Below the pieces are notes generated by a model, which did not search any database, had not been told where the DNA came from, and saw only the letters and a list, made by a program, of their open reading frames with translations. A DNA stretch of 64,000 nucleotides, taken from contig JBGTDX010000118.1 of the NCBI GenBank assembly GCA_041748075.1, positions 1 through 64,000 on the forward strand. The letters run 5' to 3'. Positions 32,140 to 40,639 of the stretch are shown in pieces; position 1 is the stretch's first letter; each line of letters opens with the position of its first letter. The DNA comes from JBGSYJ01 sp041748075 (GTDB taxonomy: Bacteria > Acidobacteriota > Thermoanaerobaculia > Gp7-AA8). The position numbers and the translations under genes were made by a program.

Positions 32140-32994
32140 TCACGCGAGTGCTGTCCGCGCCATCCATTCGCGGAAACTTGCAAGCGACTGCTCGCGCATC
32201 AGCGAATCGAGTTTGTTCATGGTCGATGACAGATTCACATACGATTTGAAATGCCGCACGCGACTCATCGGCAGCCGTGGATGGTCGGGATCGATCTCGC
32301 GGGGATGAACGTAATAGATCACCGGAAGTCCCTCCCGGTTCACCTGTCGCGTCATGCTTCGAATCAGCGGGAGCGGAAAGAAACGAAGATATCCGCCACC
32401 GAAAAAGCAGAGCCTTTTTCCCAGGACTCTTGCAACGGAAATGGGGAACTCGATCAGAGGGCCCGCAGGAGTCTCGATTGTATGGGGAGCGCGCTGCGCG
32501 CCGGCGAAGCCGCCATGGCCCCTGGACGCCGGAAACAACGACGAATCGTATCGATAGCCGGCCCTGACGAGTTGCTCGAATGCCCAGGGAGTCTCCTCGG
32601 TGATCGAGAAGCCGGGCGCTCGATAGCCGGCGACAGAGGTACCGCTGAGATCTTCGAGCAGCAGCCGGGAACGCTCGACGTCCTGGCGAAACTCATCCGG
32701 AGTCTGCGTGTAGACGAGCTGGTGGGCGAATCCATGCGAGGCGATCTCATGTCCCGCCTCCGCGGCTCGGCGTACGAGATGTGGAAATCGTTCGGCGACC
32801 CATCCGAGAAAAAAGCATGTCACCGACACGTCATGAGCTGCGAATCGCTCGAGCAGTCGCTCGAAGTTTCGCTCGACCCGGGATTCGAGGGTCATCCAGC
32901 TCTCGATCGGAGGGGCACCCTCGATCTCCAGAATATGAAACCACTCCTCGACATCGACACTGAGAATGTTGAACGGCAGATCAGCGGTCGTCAT
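32140..32994 (-). CDS. Polysaccharide deacetylase, XrtA-system type
   Basis: 284 residues. NodB-homology: catalytic D-V-E-E-W-F-H (residues 14-20; the D-V-E-D-Y/W-F-H form typical of XrtA/PEP-CTERM-associated deacetylases), zinc site H-E-I-A-S-H-G-F-A-H (about 82-91), and G-Y-R-A-P-G-F-S-I. The C-terminal part has Y-Y-V-H-P-R-E-I-D-P-D-H-P-R, as in the DUF3473 extension of this subfamily. Probably N-deacetylates a HexNAc of the exported polysaccharide. Overlaps the upstream gene by 4 nt. Confidence 0.85.
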   Translation of the reverse strand: MTTADLPFNILSVDVEEWFHILEIEGAPPIESWMTLESRVERNFERLLERFAAHDVSVTCFFLGWVAERFPHLVRRAAEAGHEIASHGFAHQLVYTQTPDEFRQDVERSRLLLEDLSGTSVAGYRAPGFSITEETPWAFEQLVRAGYRYDSSLFPASRGHGGFAGAQRAPHTIETPAGPLIEFPISVARVLGKRLCFFGGGYLRFFPLPLIRSMTRQVNREGLPVIYYVHPREIDPDHPRLPMSRVRHFKSYVNLSSTMNKLDSLMREQSLASFREWMARTALA

Positions 32995-34973
32995 CCCCGT
33001 CTCGTGGTCGCTTCACTCTCGGTCAGGAGAAGACCCGACCAGACCCCTTCTTCGCGGACGGCTCCCACCGCGACCTGCTCATCGAACGAACCGACTTCCA
33101 TCGCGTCCCCTGCGTCCTGAAGCGGGTGGAGCGAGACTGGACTCTTCACGGGCACGAAGGAAATCTGGAAGTTTCTCATCCAGACCTGGTGCCTCGAGCA
33201 GAGCCGCACGATTTCCGCGAGCGAGTCCGGATCGATCTTGTCCGATGCGATGATCACCCCGTTGATGACGTGTTTCGCAAGCAGTTTGGGTAGACGTGTC
33301 GAGGTGCCCATCACGGGACAGCCGTTCACATACTTGCCTACCTTGTAGATGTCGTCATCGAGAAAACCGATTGGCCGCATACCCAGTAGCGGATTCGACA
33401 TCAACTCTCTCAGAGCGATACTGCCGGCCCGGCCTGCGCCGTAGATCACCACCGGATCGCCATCCGCGGACGCGCTGCGTGTCCAGTGAAACAAAAGACG
33501 ATAGGACGCGCGAGCTCCATTGATGAGCGCGAGCAGCACCAGAGCATAGATCACGAAGAAGGTCATCGGAGGCATCTGATCGAGTGAGATCCTGCAGAGG
33601 ATCGCCCCTGCAATCACGGTCGTCAGCACGGCCCAGGACGATCGAAGCAGATCCTCCATGCTCGCCTGACGCCACGACTCCCGATACATCCGGAATGCGT
33701 AGAAAACCAGGAGCGTCAGAAGCGGAAAAACCGTCACCATGAAATCCGCGAGAGGCTTCTGCCGCGTCAGGCCCCAGTCGTCATACTTGACGACGATCGC
33801 TCCGTAGACAGCGAGGATCACGAGAGCCATATCGACAAATACCGTGAAGAGCGCGGCTTTGAGCACCGGGGCGTCATAGACACGGAGAACGACTCCTCTC
33901 CTGAGAAACGCGAACTCGTCATACCCGAGCCGCTTAACGCCGATGAACGCAGCGATCAGCAGGGTGAGCAACAGAAGCGCCGCCCCTTCGTGATTCACGT
34001 AGAGCGATGCGAATCCGCAGGCCGCAAGGGCCAGCCCCACGGCATACAGCGTGAGCACCGCCCGACGATGGTCCAGGCCGAGAGCGAGTAGCCGATGATG
34101 AATATGCTCCTTGTCCGCTTCGAAAATCGACGCTGTCCCTCCGCGTCCCATCCTCCTCAGCGTGCGCCGCATCATCGAGATCAGGGTTTCGGCCAGGGGA
34201 AGACCGAGAACCACCATCGGGAGCAGCACCGCAAGACCCGCGGTCATCACCGAGCTTCCCTGCAGCGTCAGGCACGCAAGGTAGAAACCGACCGTGCAGG
34301 AGCCCGTATCGCCCAGAAAAATGCGCGCGGGATACATGTTGTACCGCAGAAAACCGAGCAATGCGCCGGCGAGAATGATTGCGGCCGATGCAAGGCCGTC
34401 CATCCCCACCAGAGCCGACACTCCGGCGAGTGAAATCGCCGAGATCATTGCCAGACCCGCCGATAGCCCATCAAGTCCATCGACGAGGTTGAATGCGTTG
34501 GTCACTCCGACGATCCACAGGATCGAGATCGGAATCGCGATCCAGCCAAGCTCGATCGCCGCTCCGAACAGGTGAACGTCCGAGCCCAGGCGAACCCCCA
34601 TAGCGATCGCGATCGATGCGCCGAGGAACTGCGCGATGAACTTTGGTGCGGGCCGAAGCGGCCGGATGTCGTCCCAGATGGAAATCAGAAAGACTGGAAT
34701 CGCGCCCAGCGCCACCGCAAGAAAAAATTCGCTTCCCTCGAGAGGAGTCTCGACCCCCGCCCTCTCAATGAGCCGTACCACTCCCAGCACCACCAGTACC
34801 GACACGACGACCGCCAGCCCGCCGAGACGAGGAACCGGTGTGCTGTGGATTTTGCGGGGATCAGGCCGGTCGATGGCGCCGACGCGAAGCGCCAGCCGGC
34901 GGGCAACCGGAGTCAACAGCGCGCTGATCGCAGCAGCGATCAATGCAGGAAGCAAAAAGAAGAGCAGAGTCAC
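32991..34973 (-). CDS. Fused WecA-type undecaprenyl-phosphate sugar-1-phosphate transferase and membrane/Rossmann module
   Basis: 660 residues. Residues 1-330 are a polytopic MraY/WecA-family transferase: D-R-P-D-P-R-K-I-H-S-T-P-V-P-R-L-G-G, N-A-F-N-L-V-D-G-L-D-G-L, F-L-G-D-T-G-S, and D-K-E-H-I-H-H-R-L. Residues about 365-480 add four more helices with Y-R-E-S-W-R, and about 490-600 form a Rossmann domain (V-V-I-Y-G-A-G-R-A-G-S-I-A-L-R-E-L, I-G-F-L-D-D-D), as in the N-terminal half of WbpM/CapD dehydratases. The catalytic SDR domain of those enzymes is absent. Likely starts lipid-linked repeat-unit assembly; role of the C-terminal module unknown. Confidence 0.85.
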   Translation of the reverse strand: MTLLFFLLPALIAAAISALLTPVARRLALRVGAIDRPDPRKIHSTPVPRLGGLAVVVSVLVVLGVVRLIERAGVETPLEGSEFFLAVALGAIPVFLISIWDDIRPLRPAPKFIAQFLGASIAIAMGVRLGSDVHLFGAAIELGWIAIPISILWIVGVTNAFNLVDGLDGLSAGLAMISAISLAGVSALVGMDGLASAAIILAGALLGFLRYNMYPARIFLGDTGSCTVGFYLACLTLQGSSVMTAGLAVLLPMVVLGLPLAETLISMMRRTLRRMGRGGTASIFEADKEHIHHRLLALGLDHRRAVLTLYAVGLALAACGFASLYVNHEGAALLLLTLLIAAFIGVKRLGYDEFAFLRRGVVLRVYDAPVLKAALFTVFVDMALVILAVYGAIVVKYDDWGLTRQKPLADFMVTVFPLLTLLVFYAFRMYRESWRQASMEDLLRSSWAVLTTVIAGAILCRISLDQMPPMTFFVIYALVLLALINGARASYRLLFHWTRSASADGDPVVIYGAGRAGSIALRELMSNPLLGMRPIGFLDDDIYKVGKYVNGCPVMGTSTRLPKLLAKHVINGVIIASDKIDPDSLAEIVRLCSRHQVWMRNFQISFVPVKSPVSLHPLQDAGDAMEVGSFDEQVAVGAVREEGVWSGLLLTESEATTRRG

Positions 34974-35050
34974 GAAAGTTCAAGTCTTTAAATGATAGAG
35001 GGCGCAAGTATATACGGGATCAAGCACAGCCGCTATTGGAGCGTTATTCA

Positions 35051-35149
35051 AGAGCCGGGCCCGTCCCCCCGCCCACCCGGTTCTGGGTTGTGCCCTCCCA
35101 CCCCTTCCGCCGGTTCTGGGCGGGTGTGCAGAACTCAGAACCGGGCCTA
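35051..35149. repeat. Degenerate copy related to the GAGTTCT element
   Basis: Contains CCGCCCACCCGGTTCTGGG, CCGGTTCTGGGCGGGTG and CAGAACTCAGAACCGGGCC, the same CACCCGCCC/GGGCGGGTG and GAACTCAGAAC blocks as the elements at 1-146 and 1619-1753 but with fewer heptamers. It covers the gap before the wecA-like gene and the TAG stop of the glycosyltransferase at 35147. Confidence 0.6.
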
Positions 35150-36247
35150 CGGGGGTCGGGAAAGCACCTTCCCGTACACTTCGAGAGTTCTTTCGACCAT
35201 CGCTCCGGTGGTGAATCCCTTTCGCACCCGCTCGTATCCGGCCTCCCCGAACTCTCGCCGCGACGGCTCGTCGTCGAGAAGCCGCGAGATTGCAGCGGCC
35301 AGCGCATCCGGATCGCTCGGCGGAACCGTATGTCCCGTTTCTCCGTCGAGGGAGACCAGCGGCACTCCGGAAGGCAGCGACGTGTTGATGACCGGAGTCC
35401 GGGCTGCCATCGCTTCGAGCTGCACGATTCCGAAAGCCTCGCTCTTCGCGATCGACGGGAGGACGAAAACATCAGCGGCGTGATACCAGGCGGGTATGTC
35501 GTCTACTGCCCCGAGAATCGTGATCTTTTCCTGCTGGCCCGTCTCGCGCACGAGCTGCTCGAGCTCAGACTGAAGCGGACCCTCGCCGATGATAACGAGC
35601 TTTCCCTCAACTTCTCTCATCGCGCGTACGAGGAACTCGAATCCCTTGTAGTAGACGAGGCGGCCAAGAGCCAATACGAGCCGCGGTCCGTACTTGTTGC
35701 GAATCGCCTCCACGTCAGTCTGTCCGGCAGATGAAAAGGTCTCCAGATCGATTCCGTACGGCACGATATGACACCGCTCCGCGTATTGCGAAAGGATGGG
35801 CGACATCTCGACATGATTCCGGGTCGCCGCGATCACGGCGCTCGCACGCCCCAGCGCCCGATGAAGAACAGGCAGAAAGAGCGGTCCCAGAAGCTTCTGC
35901 CGGACCGTGTCGCCGTGGTAGCTGATTACCAGCTTCCCGACCGGCCGGGTCAGCCATGCAAGGGTGGCGAATGGATTCGGATGATGGAGATGCACGATGT
36001 CCGGCCTGGCCATCTGCAGTTCCCGTCGGATCCCGCGGACAAGCGGAGCGGAAGCGACCTGCAGCATCTGTCCCAGCCGGACGAGATCGACTCCTTCGGG
36101 CCGTTCCCGCACGGTTTCGCGTCCCGAGCTGGCGACGAGCACTGTAAGGTCCACGCGATCCTTCAGGCCGACGGCCAGATTCCTCAGGTGCGTTTCGATG
36201 CCGCCGAGAACGGGAGGATAGAACTTCCCAATATGAACGACGCGCAT
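35147..36247 (-). CDS. Glycosyltransferase family 4
   Basis: 366 residues. N-terminal G-K-F-Y-P-P-V-L-G-G-I-E-T-H-L-R-N-L (residues 7-24) is the acceptor-side loop typical of GT4 mannosyl/glucosyltransferases. The donor-side has L-A-L-G-R-L-V-Y-Y-K-G-F-E-F-L and the E-x7-E motif E-A-F-G-I-V-Q-L-E, with G-V-P-L-V following. Uses a nucleotide-activated sugar to extend the lipid-linked unit at the cytoplasmic face. Flanked on both sides by repeat elements. Confidence 0.9.
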   Translation of the reverse strand: MRVVHIGKFYPPVLGGIETHLRNLAVGLKDRVDLTVLVASSGRETVRERPEGVDLVRLGQMLQVASAPLVRGIRRELQMARPDIVHLHHPNPFATLAWLTRPVGKLVISYHGDTVRQKLLGPLFLPVLHRALGRASAVIAATRNHVEMSPILSQYAERCHIVPYGIDLETFSSAGQTDVEAIRNKYGPRLVLALGRLVYYKGFEFLVRAMREVEGKLVIIGEGPLQSELEQLVRETGQQEKITILGAVDDIPAWYHAADVFVLPSIAKSEAFGIVQLEAMAARTPVINTSLPSGVPLVSLDGETGHTVPPSDPDALAAAISRLLDDEPSRREFGEAGYERVRKGFTTGAMVERTLEVYGKVLSRPP

Positions 36248-36255
36248 CGTAAATC

Positions 36256-36360
36256 AAAGATGAAGGATGAAAGATGAAGGATGAAGCCCCCACACGACAG
36301 ACGGGGTCAGAGGCCGGGCTTCATCGTTCATCGTTCATCTTTCATCTTTGTCTTTTCATC
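36256..36360. repeat. Heptamer-armed inverted repeat, TGAAGGA/TGAAAGA family
   Basis: The left arm (36256-36290) is AAGATGAAGGATGAAAGATG and continues; the loop is about 26 nt; the right arm (36316-36360) consists of TTCATCG/TTCATCT units. Arms end in GCCC/GGGC so the hairpin is closed by GC pairs. On the - strand the first unit contains the TGA stop of the GDP-mannose dehydratase gene. Confidence 0.92.
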
Positions 36361-37360
36361 CTTGAATCGGCGCGGCGGCTCGCTCGGCCCGTTCCGCCTG
36401 CTCGAGGTCGGACTGGACCATCTCGGTCACCAGTTCACGGAAGGTATATCGAGGTTGCCATCCGAGAAGTTTGCGCGCCTTGGCTGCGTTTCCGGCGAGT
36501 ATCTCGACCTCAGCCGGACGGTAATAGCGTTCGTCCACTTTCACGTACTGCTGGTAGTCCAGACCCAGTTCACCGAACGCGAGCTCGCAGAATTCACGGA
36601 CGCTGTGAGTCTCCCCCATCGCGATGACGAAGTCATCCGGCTCCGAATGCTGGAGCATCAGGTGCATGGCCCGGACGTAATCCGAGGCATGTCCCCAGTC
36701 CCTCATCGCGTCGAGGTTGCCGATGCGCAGCTCGGAGGCGACACCCAGCTTGATTCTCGCGGCGGTGCTCGTGATTTTTCGCGTCACGAACTCGTGCCCC
36801 CTGCGGGGCCCTTCGTGATTGAACAGAATGCCGCTCGAGCAGAACATCCCGTAGGCTTCGCGGTAGTTCCGGGTCAGCTCGAAGCCCGCTACCTTGCTGA
36901 TTCCGTACGGGCTGCGCGGATGAAACGGTGTACTTTCACTCTGAGGAGTCTCCCGGACCTTTCCGAACATCTCACTCGAGCCGGCGAAATAGAACCGGCA
37001 CGCGGGCCTCAGCTCGCGGAGGGCAGCCAGCATGTAGTGGGTGCCGTTGATGTTCGTATTCATCGTCGAGAAGCCGTCGGCAAAGCTCTCCGCCACGAAA
37101 CTCTGCGCCGCCAGGTGGTAGCACTCGTCGAACTCGTTGCGGCTCATCACGTTGAAGATGCTTGGATAGCTCTCGAGGCTCGCGCCGTGAAGTGTCACGC
37201 GATCCATCAGATGGTTAATCCGTCCGAATCTCTGGGTCGGCGCTTCGAGAGCGACCCGTCGAACGAGGCCGTGAACTTCGTATCCGAACTCCAGCAGGTG
37301 TTCGGCCAGGTAACTCCCGTCCTGTCCCGTGATACCCGTGATGAGTGCTTTCCTGGTCAC
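36356..37360 (-). CDS. gmd: GDP-mannose 4,6-dehydratase
   Basis: 334 residues, extended SDR. NAD(P) loop A-L-I-T-G-I-T-G-Q-D-G-S-Y-L-A-E-H-L-L (residues 4-22), substrate-specific R-R, S-S-E-M-F-G-K-V (Thr/Ser-Glu catalytic pair), Y-G-I-S-K (Tyr/Lys) and N-H-E-G-P-R-R-G-H-E-F-V-T-R-K all fit GMD. Makes GDP-4-keto-6-deoxymannose, precursor of GDP-rhamnose, GDP-fucose or GDP-perosamine. No reductase (RMD/Fcl) or aminotransferase is encoded nearby, so the final sugar is unknown. Confidence 0.94.
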   Translation of the reverse strand: MTRKALITGITGQDGSYLAEHLLEFGYEVHGLVRRVALEAPTQRFGRINHLMDRVTLHGASLESYPSIFNVMSRNEFDECYHLAAQSFVAESFADGFSTMNTNINGTHYMLAALRELRPACRFYFAGSSEMFGKVRETPQSESTPFHPRSPYGISKVAGFELTRNYREAYGMFCSSGILFNHEGPRRGHEFVTRKITSTAARIKLGVASELRIGNLDAMRDWGHASDYVRAMHLMLQHSEPDDFVIAMGETHSVREFCELAFGELGLDYQQYVKVDERYYRPAEVEILAGNAAKARKLLGWQPRYTFRELVTEMVQSDLEQAERAERAAAPIQG

Positions 37361-37439
37361 CGAGTCTCCATCCGAGGAGGACGCCCGAGTGTCTCGTTCC
37401 CTGACAGGGCGTCATGCTTCCTCACTCCATTTGTTTCGT

Positions 37440-38573
37440 TCATCTTAACGCCATCTCTCGATAGATCTCTGCGAACTTCCCTGCGGTGGCTGTCCAGCGG
37501 AACTCCGACGCCTGATGAAGGCCTTCTGCACGCCGGGCACTCAGCGCCTGGGGATCTTCGATCAAAGCGCACGCCCGTTTCGCAAAGCCGGCGACATCCT
37601 CGGGCTCAAAGTAACTCGCCGCGTCGCCGCCCACTTCCCGGAGGACTGCAAGATCGCTGCAAAGCACCGGAGTTCCGCACGCCAGCGCCTCCACCACCGG
37701 CAGACCGAAGCCTTCGGCGCTCGATGGCAGAAGCAGCGCGAGGGCGCGACGATACACGGCAGCGAGCGTTTCCCTGTCGATGAAAGGCAGCACCTCGATC
37801 GCACGTTCGACGCCCAGCCGCTTAGCCAGCGCCACCTGATCCTCGGTAAACGGGCCGCCCACCCTCAACAGCCGCGCGGTGGGATGAGTCTCGCGGATCG
37901 CTGCGAAAATCTCCAGAAGCACATCAATGCGCTTGCGTGGGATCGTGCTCCCGACATGAAGCAGTTCGGGGACGGTTTCAGCCGGACCCAGTCGAAGCGC
38001 CAGTGCTGCGTCCGCCTCCGTTCGGTCAGGCGAGCAGGCCGGGTGCACCCCGAGTGGTACGACGACGAGTTTTTCTTCCGGTATGAGCCCATACCTCAGC
38101 AGATCATCGCGCGTTGCTCTGCTGTCACAGCTCACGACTGCCGCGCGCTGCAACCCTTCGAGCGCACGCCGGGAGATCCGCCGGATCCACCATGGACGCG
38201 GATGCTCTTCGGGCTCGAGCACCGCGCGGAAGGCGTCGATGTCGTGACACGTCACGATCGTGCGTCCGGGCGGAGTGGCAAGAGCGAGATGGGCATAACT
38301 GTGATCCGTGATGTGAAACAGATCAAAGTGCGGAACCTGCGATCGAAGAGTGCGCGGATAGTCGAACATCCGGCCCGTCAGGCGATCGAGGTTGTACCCG
38401 GCGGTGTCGAAGTCCTCGCCTCTGCTGAACCGGCGTTTCATCGAAGGCCGGACGAGCTCCGCTCGGATGTCAGGAAACTGCCCGAGCTCGACTGCGAGCA
38501 TCTCGCCCACCAGATCCATGCTCGGCCACCGCTCTTCCGGCATGTCGGCCAGCAGCGCGACGCGAGTGCTCAT
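37440..38573 (-). CDS. Glycosyltransferase family 4
   Basis: 377 residues from ATG at 38573 (M-S-T-R-V-A-L-L-A-D-M); ATG at 38591 is possible and the frame extends much further without protein-like sequence. Contains F-H-I-T-D-H-S-Y, G-S-T-I-P-R-K-R-I-D-V-L-L and the E-x7-E motif E-G-F-G-L-P-V-V-E-A-L-A-C-G. The T-I-P-R-K-R-I-D-V-L pattern is common in WbnH/mannosyltransferase-like GT4 enzymes. A 121-nt gap without clear features separates it from the methyltransferase upstream. Confidence 0.88.
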   Translation of the reverse strand: MSTRVALLADMPEERWPSMDLVGEMLAVELGQFPDIRAELVRPSMKRRFSRGEDFDTAGYNLDRLTGRMFDYPRTLRSQVPHFDLFHITDHSYAHLALATPPGRTIVTCHDIDAFRAVLEPEEHPRPWWIRRISRRALEGLQRAAVVSCDSRATRDDLLRYGLIPEEKLVVVPLGVHPACSPDRTEADAALALRLGPAETVPELLHVGSTIPRKRIDVLLEIFAAIRETHPTARLLRVGGPFTEDQVALAKRLGVERAIEVLPFIDRETLAAVYRRALALLLPSSAEGFGLPVVEALACGTPVLCSDLAVLREVGGDAASYFEPEDVAGFAKRACALIEDPQALSARRAEGLHQASEFRWTATAGKFAEIYREMALR

Positions 38574-38694
38574 CAAAGGGTGACCGGACATTGCATGCTC
38601 GGTCCTCGCCCGGTTGGATGGAAAATTTCTCTGAGCAGCGTAAATGACAGAACATGCAAGGCCCGGCCACATGGTTTTGCACTTCGCGTTCTGT

Positions 38695-39489
38695 TCACGA
38701 TCGCGCACCCGGTCCCTGTTTCTTCCGCGCGATGAACCAGGCCTGACTTCCGAGATGCGGCGGCAGCCACGATAGAGGAGAACCCAGCACCTGTTCGACC
38801 TCGAATCGTTCTCGCAGCTTTTCCCGGAGGAGCATCCAGTTGAAGCCCTTGTGATCATGCGACTCGAAACCATTCTCGTCGCTGTGTACTGGCCGCACGA
38901 TGTGCTGCTCGCTTCCCGCGAATACAGTCGCCCACAACTCTCGCATCGTGTACGGCTGCATTCCAGAGTAATCAGCGATTTTCCGCCAGCTCGCGAGACG
39001 CCGGGCGGACTGCTTTACGAGAACCGGAAGGCCGGTCTCGACCGGCACGCTCAGCAGCAGGTAACCACCCGGTGCGAGCAGACGTTCAAAGAGCTCGAGC
39101 AACGGGCGATCGTCGATGACATGCTCGAGCACTTCCATGCAGACCACCCCGTCGTACGCCTCGCGATGCTGCTCTTCGTGCAACTCCGAGGTGAGAACGA
39201 AGTGAAGCTTCCCGCTATCGAGCCTCTCCTGGCAGTCTCGAACCAGTTCGGAAGTCAACTCCGCCCCAACGCCATCCGCCGGAGCAGCGCGCCCGGCCAT
39301 CAGCATGGTCAGAAACGTGCCGTCACCGCAGCCGTAATCGAGCAGACGTTTGCCGGCAAACCGTTCCGCGAGACGCACTCCGGTCGCGAAACGCCGGCTA
39401 TGACTCCATGAAATCAGCCGGCTTCGGCAGAAAATCTGCTTCTTCGCGTAGTGACCTTCGCGCAACGTTTCATTGACTTCCTGCTGCAA
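38695..39489 (-). CDS. SAM-dependent methyltransferase (class I)
   Basis: 264 residues from TTG at 39489, which follows GGAGGA by 6 nt. L-L-D-Y-G-C-G-D-G-T-F-L (about residues 49-60) is motif I; V-C-M-E-V-L-E-H-V (about 113-121) and G-G-Y-L-L-L-S-V-P-V-E are motifs II and III of Methyltransf_11/23 enzymes. Overlaps the next upstream glycosyltransferase (stop at 39470). Probably methylates a sugar or terminates the glycan chain; target unknown. Confidence 0.85.
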   Translation of the reverse strand: MQQEVNETLREGHYAKKQIFCRSRLISWSHSRRFATGVRLAERFAGKRLLDYGCGDGTFLTMLMAGRAAPADGVGAELTSELVRDCQERLDSGKLHFVLTSELHEEQHREAYDGVVCMEVLEHVIDDRPLLELFERLLAPGGYLLLSVPVETGLPVLVKQSARRLASWRKIADYSGMQPYTMRELWATVFAGSEQHIVRPVHSDENGFESHDHKGFNWMLLREKLRERFEVEQVLGSPLSWLPPHLGSQAWFIARKKQGPGARS

Positions 39490-40639
39490 GACTGTTCCTC
39501 CTGCTCTCAACGATAGACCTTACGAGCAGCTCGAATCTGTCGAACAACTTCGTTCGTTCGTACCGATCCGTCACGAGTTGCCGCCCCGCTTCTGCGCGAC
39601 GAAGCGCTTCCTCGGGCCGCCTCAATACGTCTTCGATCGCTGAAGCCAGTGCAGAAGCGTCGCCAACCGGATACGTCCACCCGGTCTGTCCGTCGAGAAT
39701 CGTCTCCCGGAGTCCTCCCACCGCCGCGGCCACCACTGGCACTCCGCATGCCAGCGCTTCGAGCGGCGAGAAGCCGAGTCCCTCCGCTCTGCTCGCCTGA
39801 ACACAGACGTCCGACGCCTGATAGTCGAGTGGGAGCTCGAGCTCAGGATGCACGGCGTCCGTCGCAATCACCTCTTCTCCGATTCCGGCACGCTCAGCAA
39901 GACGCGCGAAAGTACGATAGCCCCCACTTCGATGAAGAATGCGCACTTCGAGGCGTCGTTCAAGCAGAATCCGCACTGCCTCGACCAGAGTCTCCGCATC
40001 TTTCTCGGGAGCGATTCTACTGCTGAAGAAAATGATGGATCCGCCATCCGGAAGTCCGCGACTGAGTCGTAAACTTTTCTTAGGCTGGTCTGAAGGGCGG
40101 AAGATGGTGGTATCAACACCGTAAATAGGGATGACCTCGATGTTCCGTCCGCCGTGCCCCTCCACGACCGACGCCAGATACCTGCTCAGAACGAAATAGC
40201 GTCGTCCGGCTATGGCGTTCATTTTTCCAAGCAGCCCGAGCAGTCGATACTCGTGCTTTCGGAACGGCTTGTCATCTCCCGTTTCGTGAAGACGGCAGCG
40301 GTAGTACTCCTCGGTTGGACTGCAGACGAACATCGCCACCGGGATACCCGTGAGACGTCCGCCCATGTTCGCCGCCAACGCAGCGAGGCTGTATCCCTGC
40401 ACGAGGATGAATTCAGGCCGTACTCGCCGCAGTACGATTCGAGCGAAGACAGACAGGGCAAATCGAACGCGCGACGCCGGTCCTGTTTCGAGCGCCAACC
40501 GTTCCGAGGACTCCTGGCTGACCTCGCGCCCTCCGGCATTCCGCGCGTAGATCGAGAGATCGAATCGCCGGTGCAGCCCCTCAACGATCCGCACATCGGT
40601 GCCGCTTTCCACGACGAACCAGAGGGAAATCTGGTTCAC
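39470..40639 (-). CDS. Glycosyltransferase family 4
   Basis: 389 residues. G-R-L-T-G-I-P-V-A-M-F-V-C-S-P-T-E-E-Y-Y-R (about 93-113) is the acceptor domain; the donor domain has I-F-F-S-S-R-I-A-P-E-K-D-A-E-T-L and the E-x7-E motif E-G-L-G-F-S-P-L-E-A-L-A-C-G. Its start overlaps the stop of the upstream glycosyltransferase by 4 nt (ATGA), so the two are translationally coupled. Confidence 0.9.
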   Translation of the reverse strand: MNQISLWFVVESGTDVRIVEGLHRRFDLSIYARNAGGREVSQESSERLALETGPASRVRFALSVFARIVLRRVRPEFILVQGYSLAALAANMGGRLTGIPVAMFVCSPTEEYYRCRLHETGDDKPFRKHEYRLLGLLGKMNAIAGRRYFVLSRYLASVVEGHGGRNIEVIPIYGVDTTIFRPSDQPKKSLRLSRGLPDGGSIIFFSSRIAPEKDAETLVEAVRILLERRLEVRILHRSGGYRTFARLAERAGIGEEVIATDAVHPELELPLDYQASDVCVQASRAEGLGFSPLEALACGVPVVAAAVGGLRETILDGQTGWTYPVGDASALASAIEDVLRRPEEALRRAEAGRQLVTDRYERTKLFDRFELLVRSIVESRRNSLAAGSQ

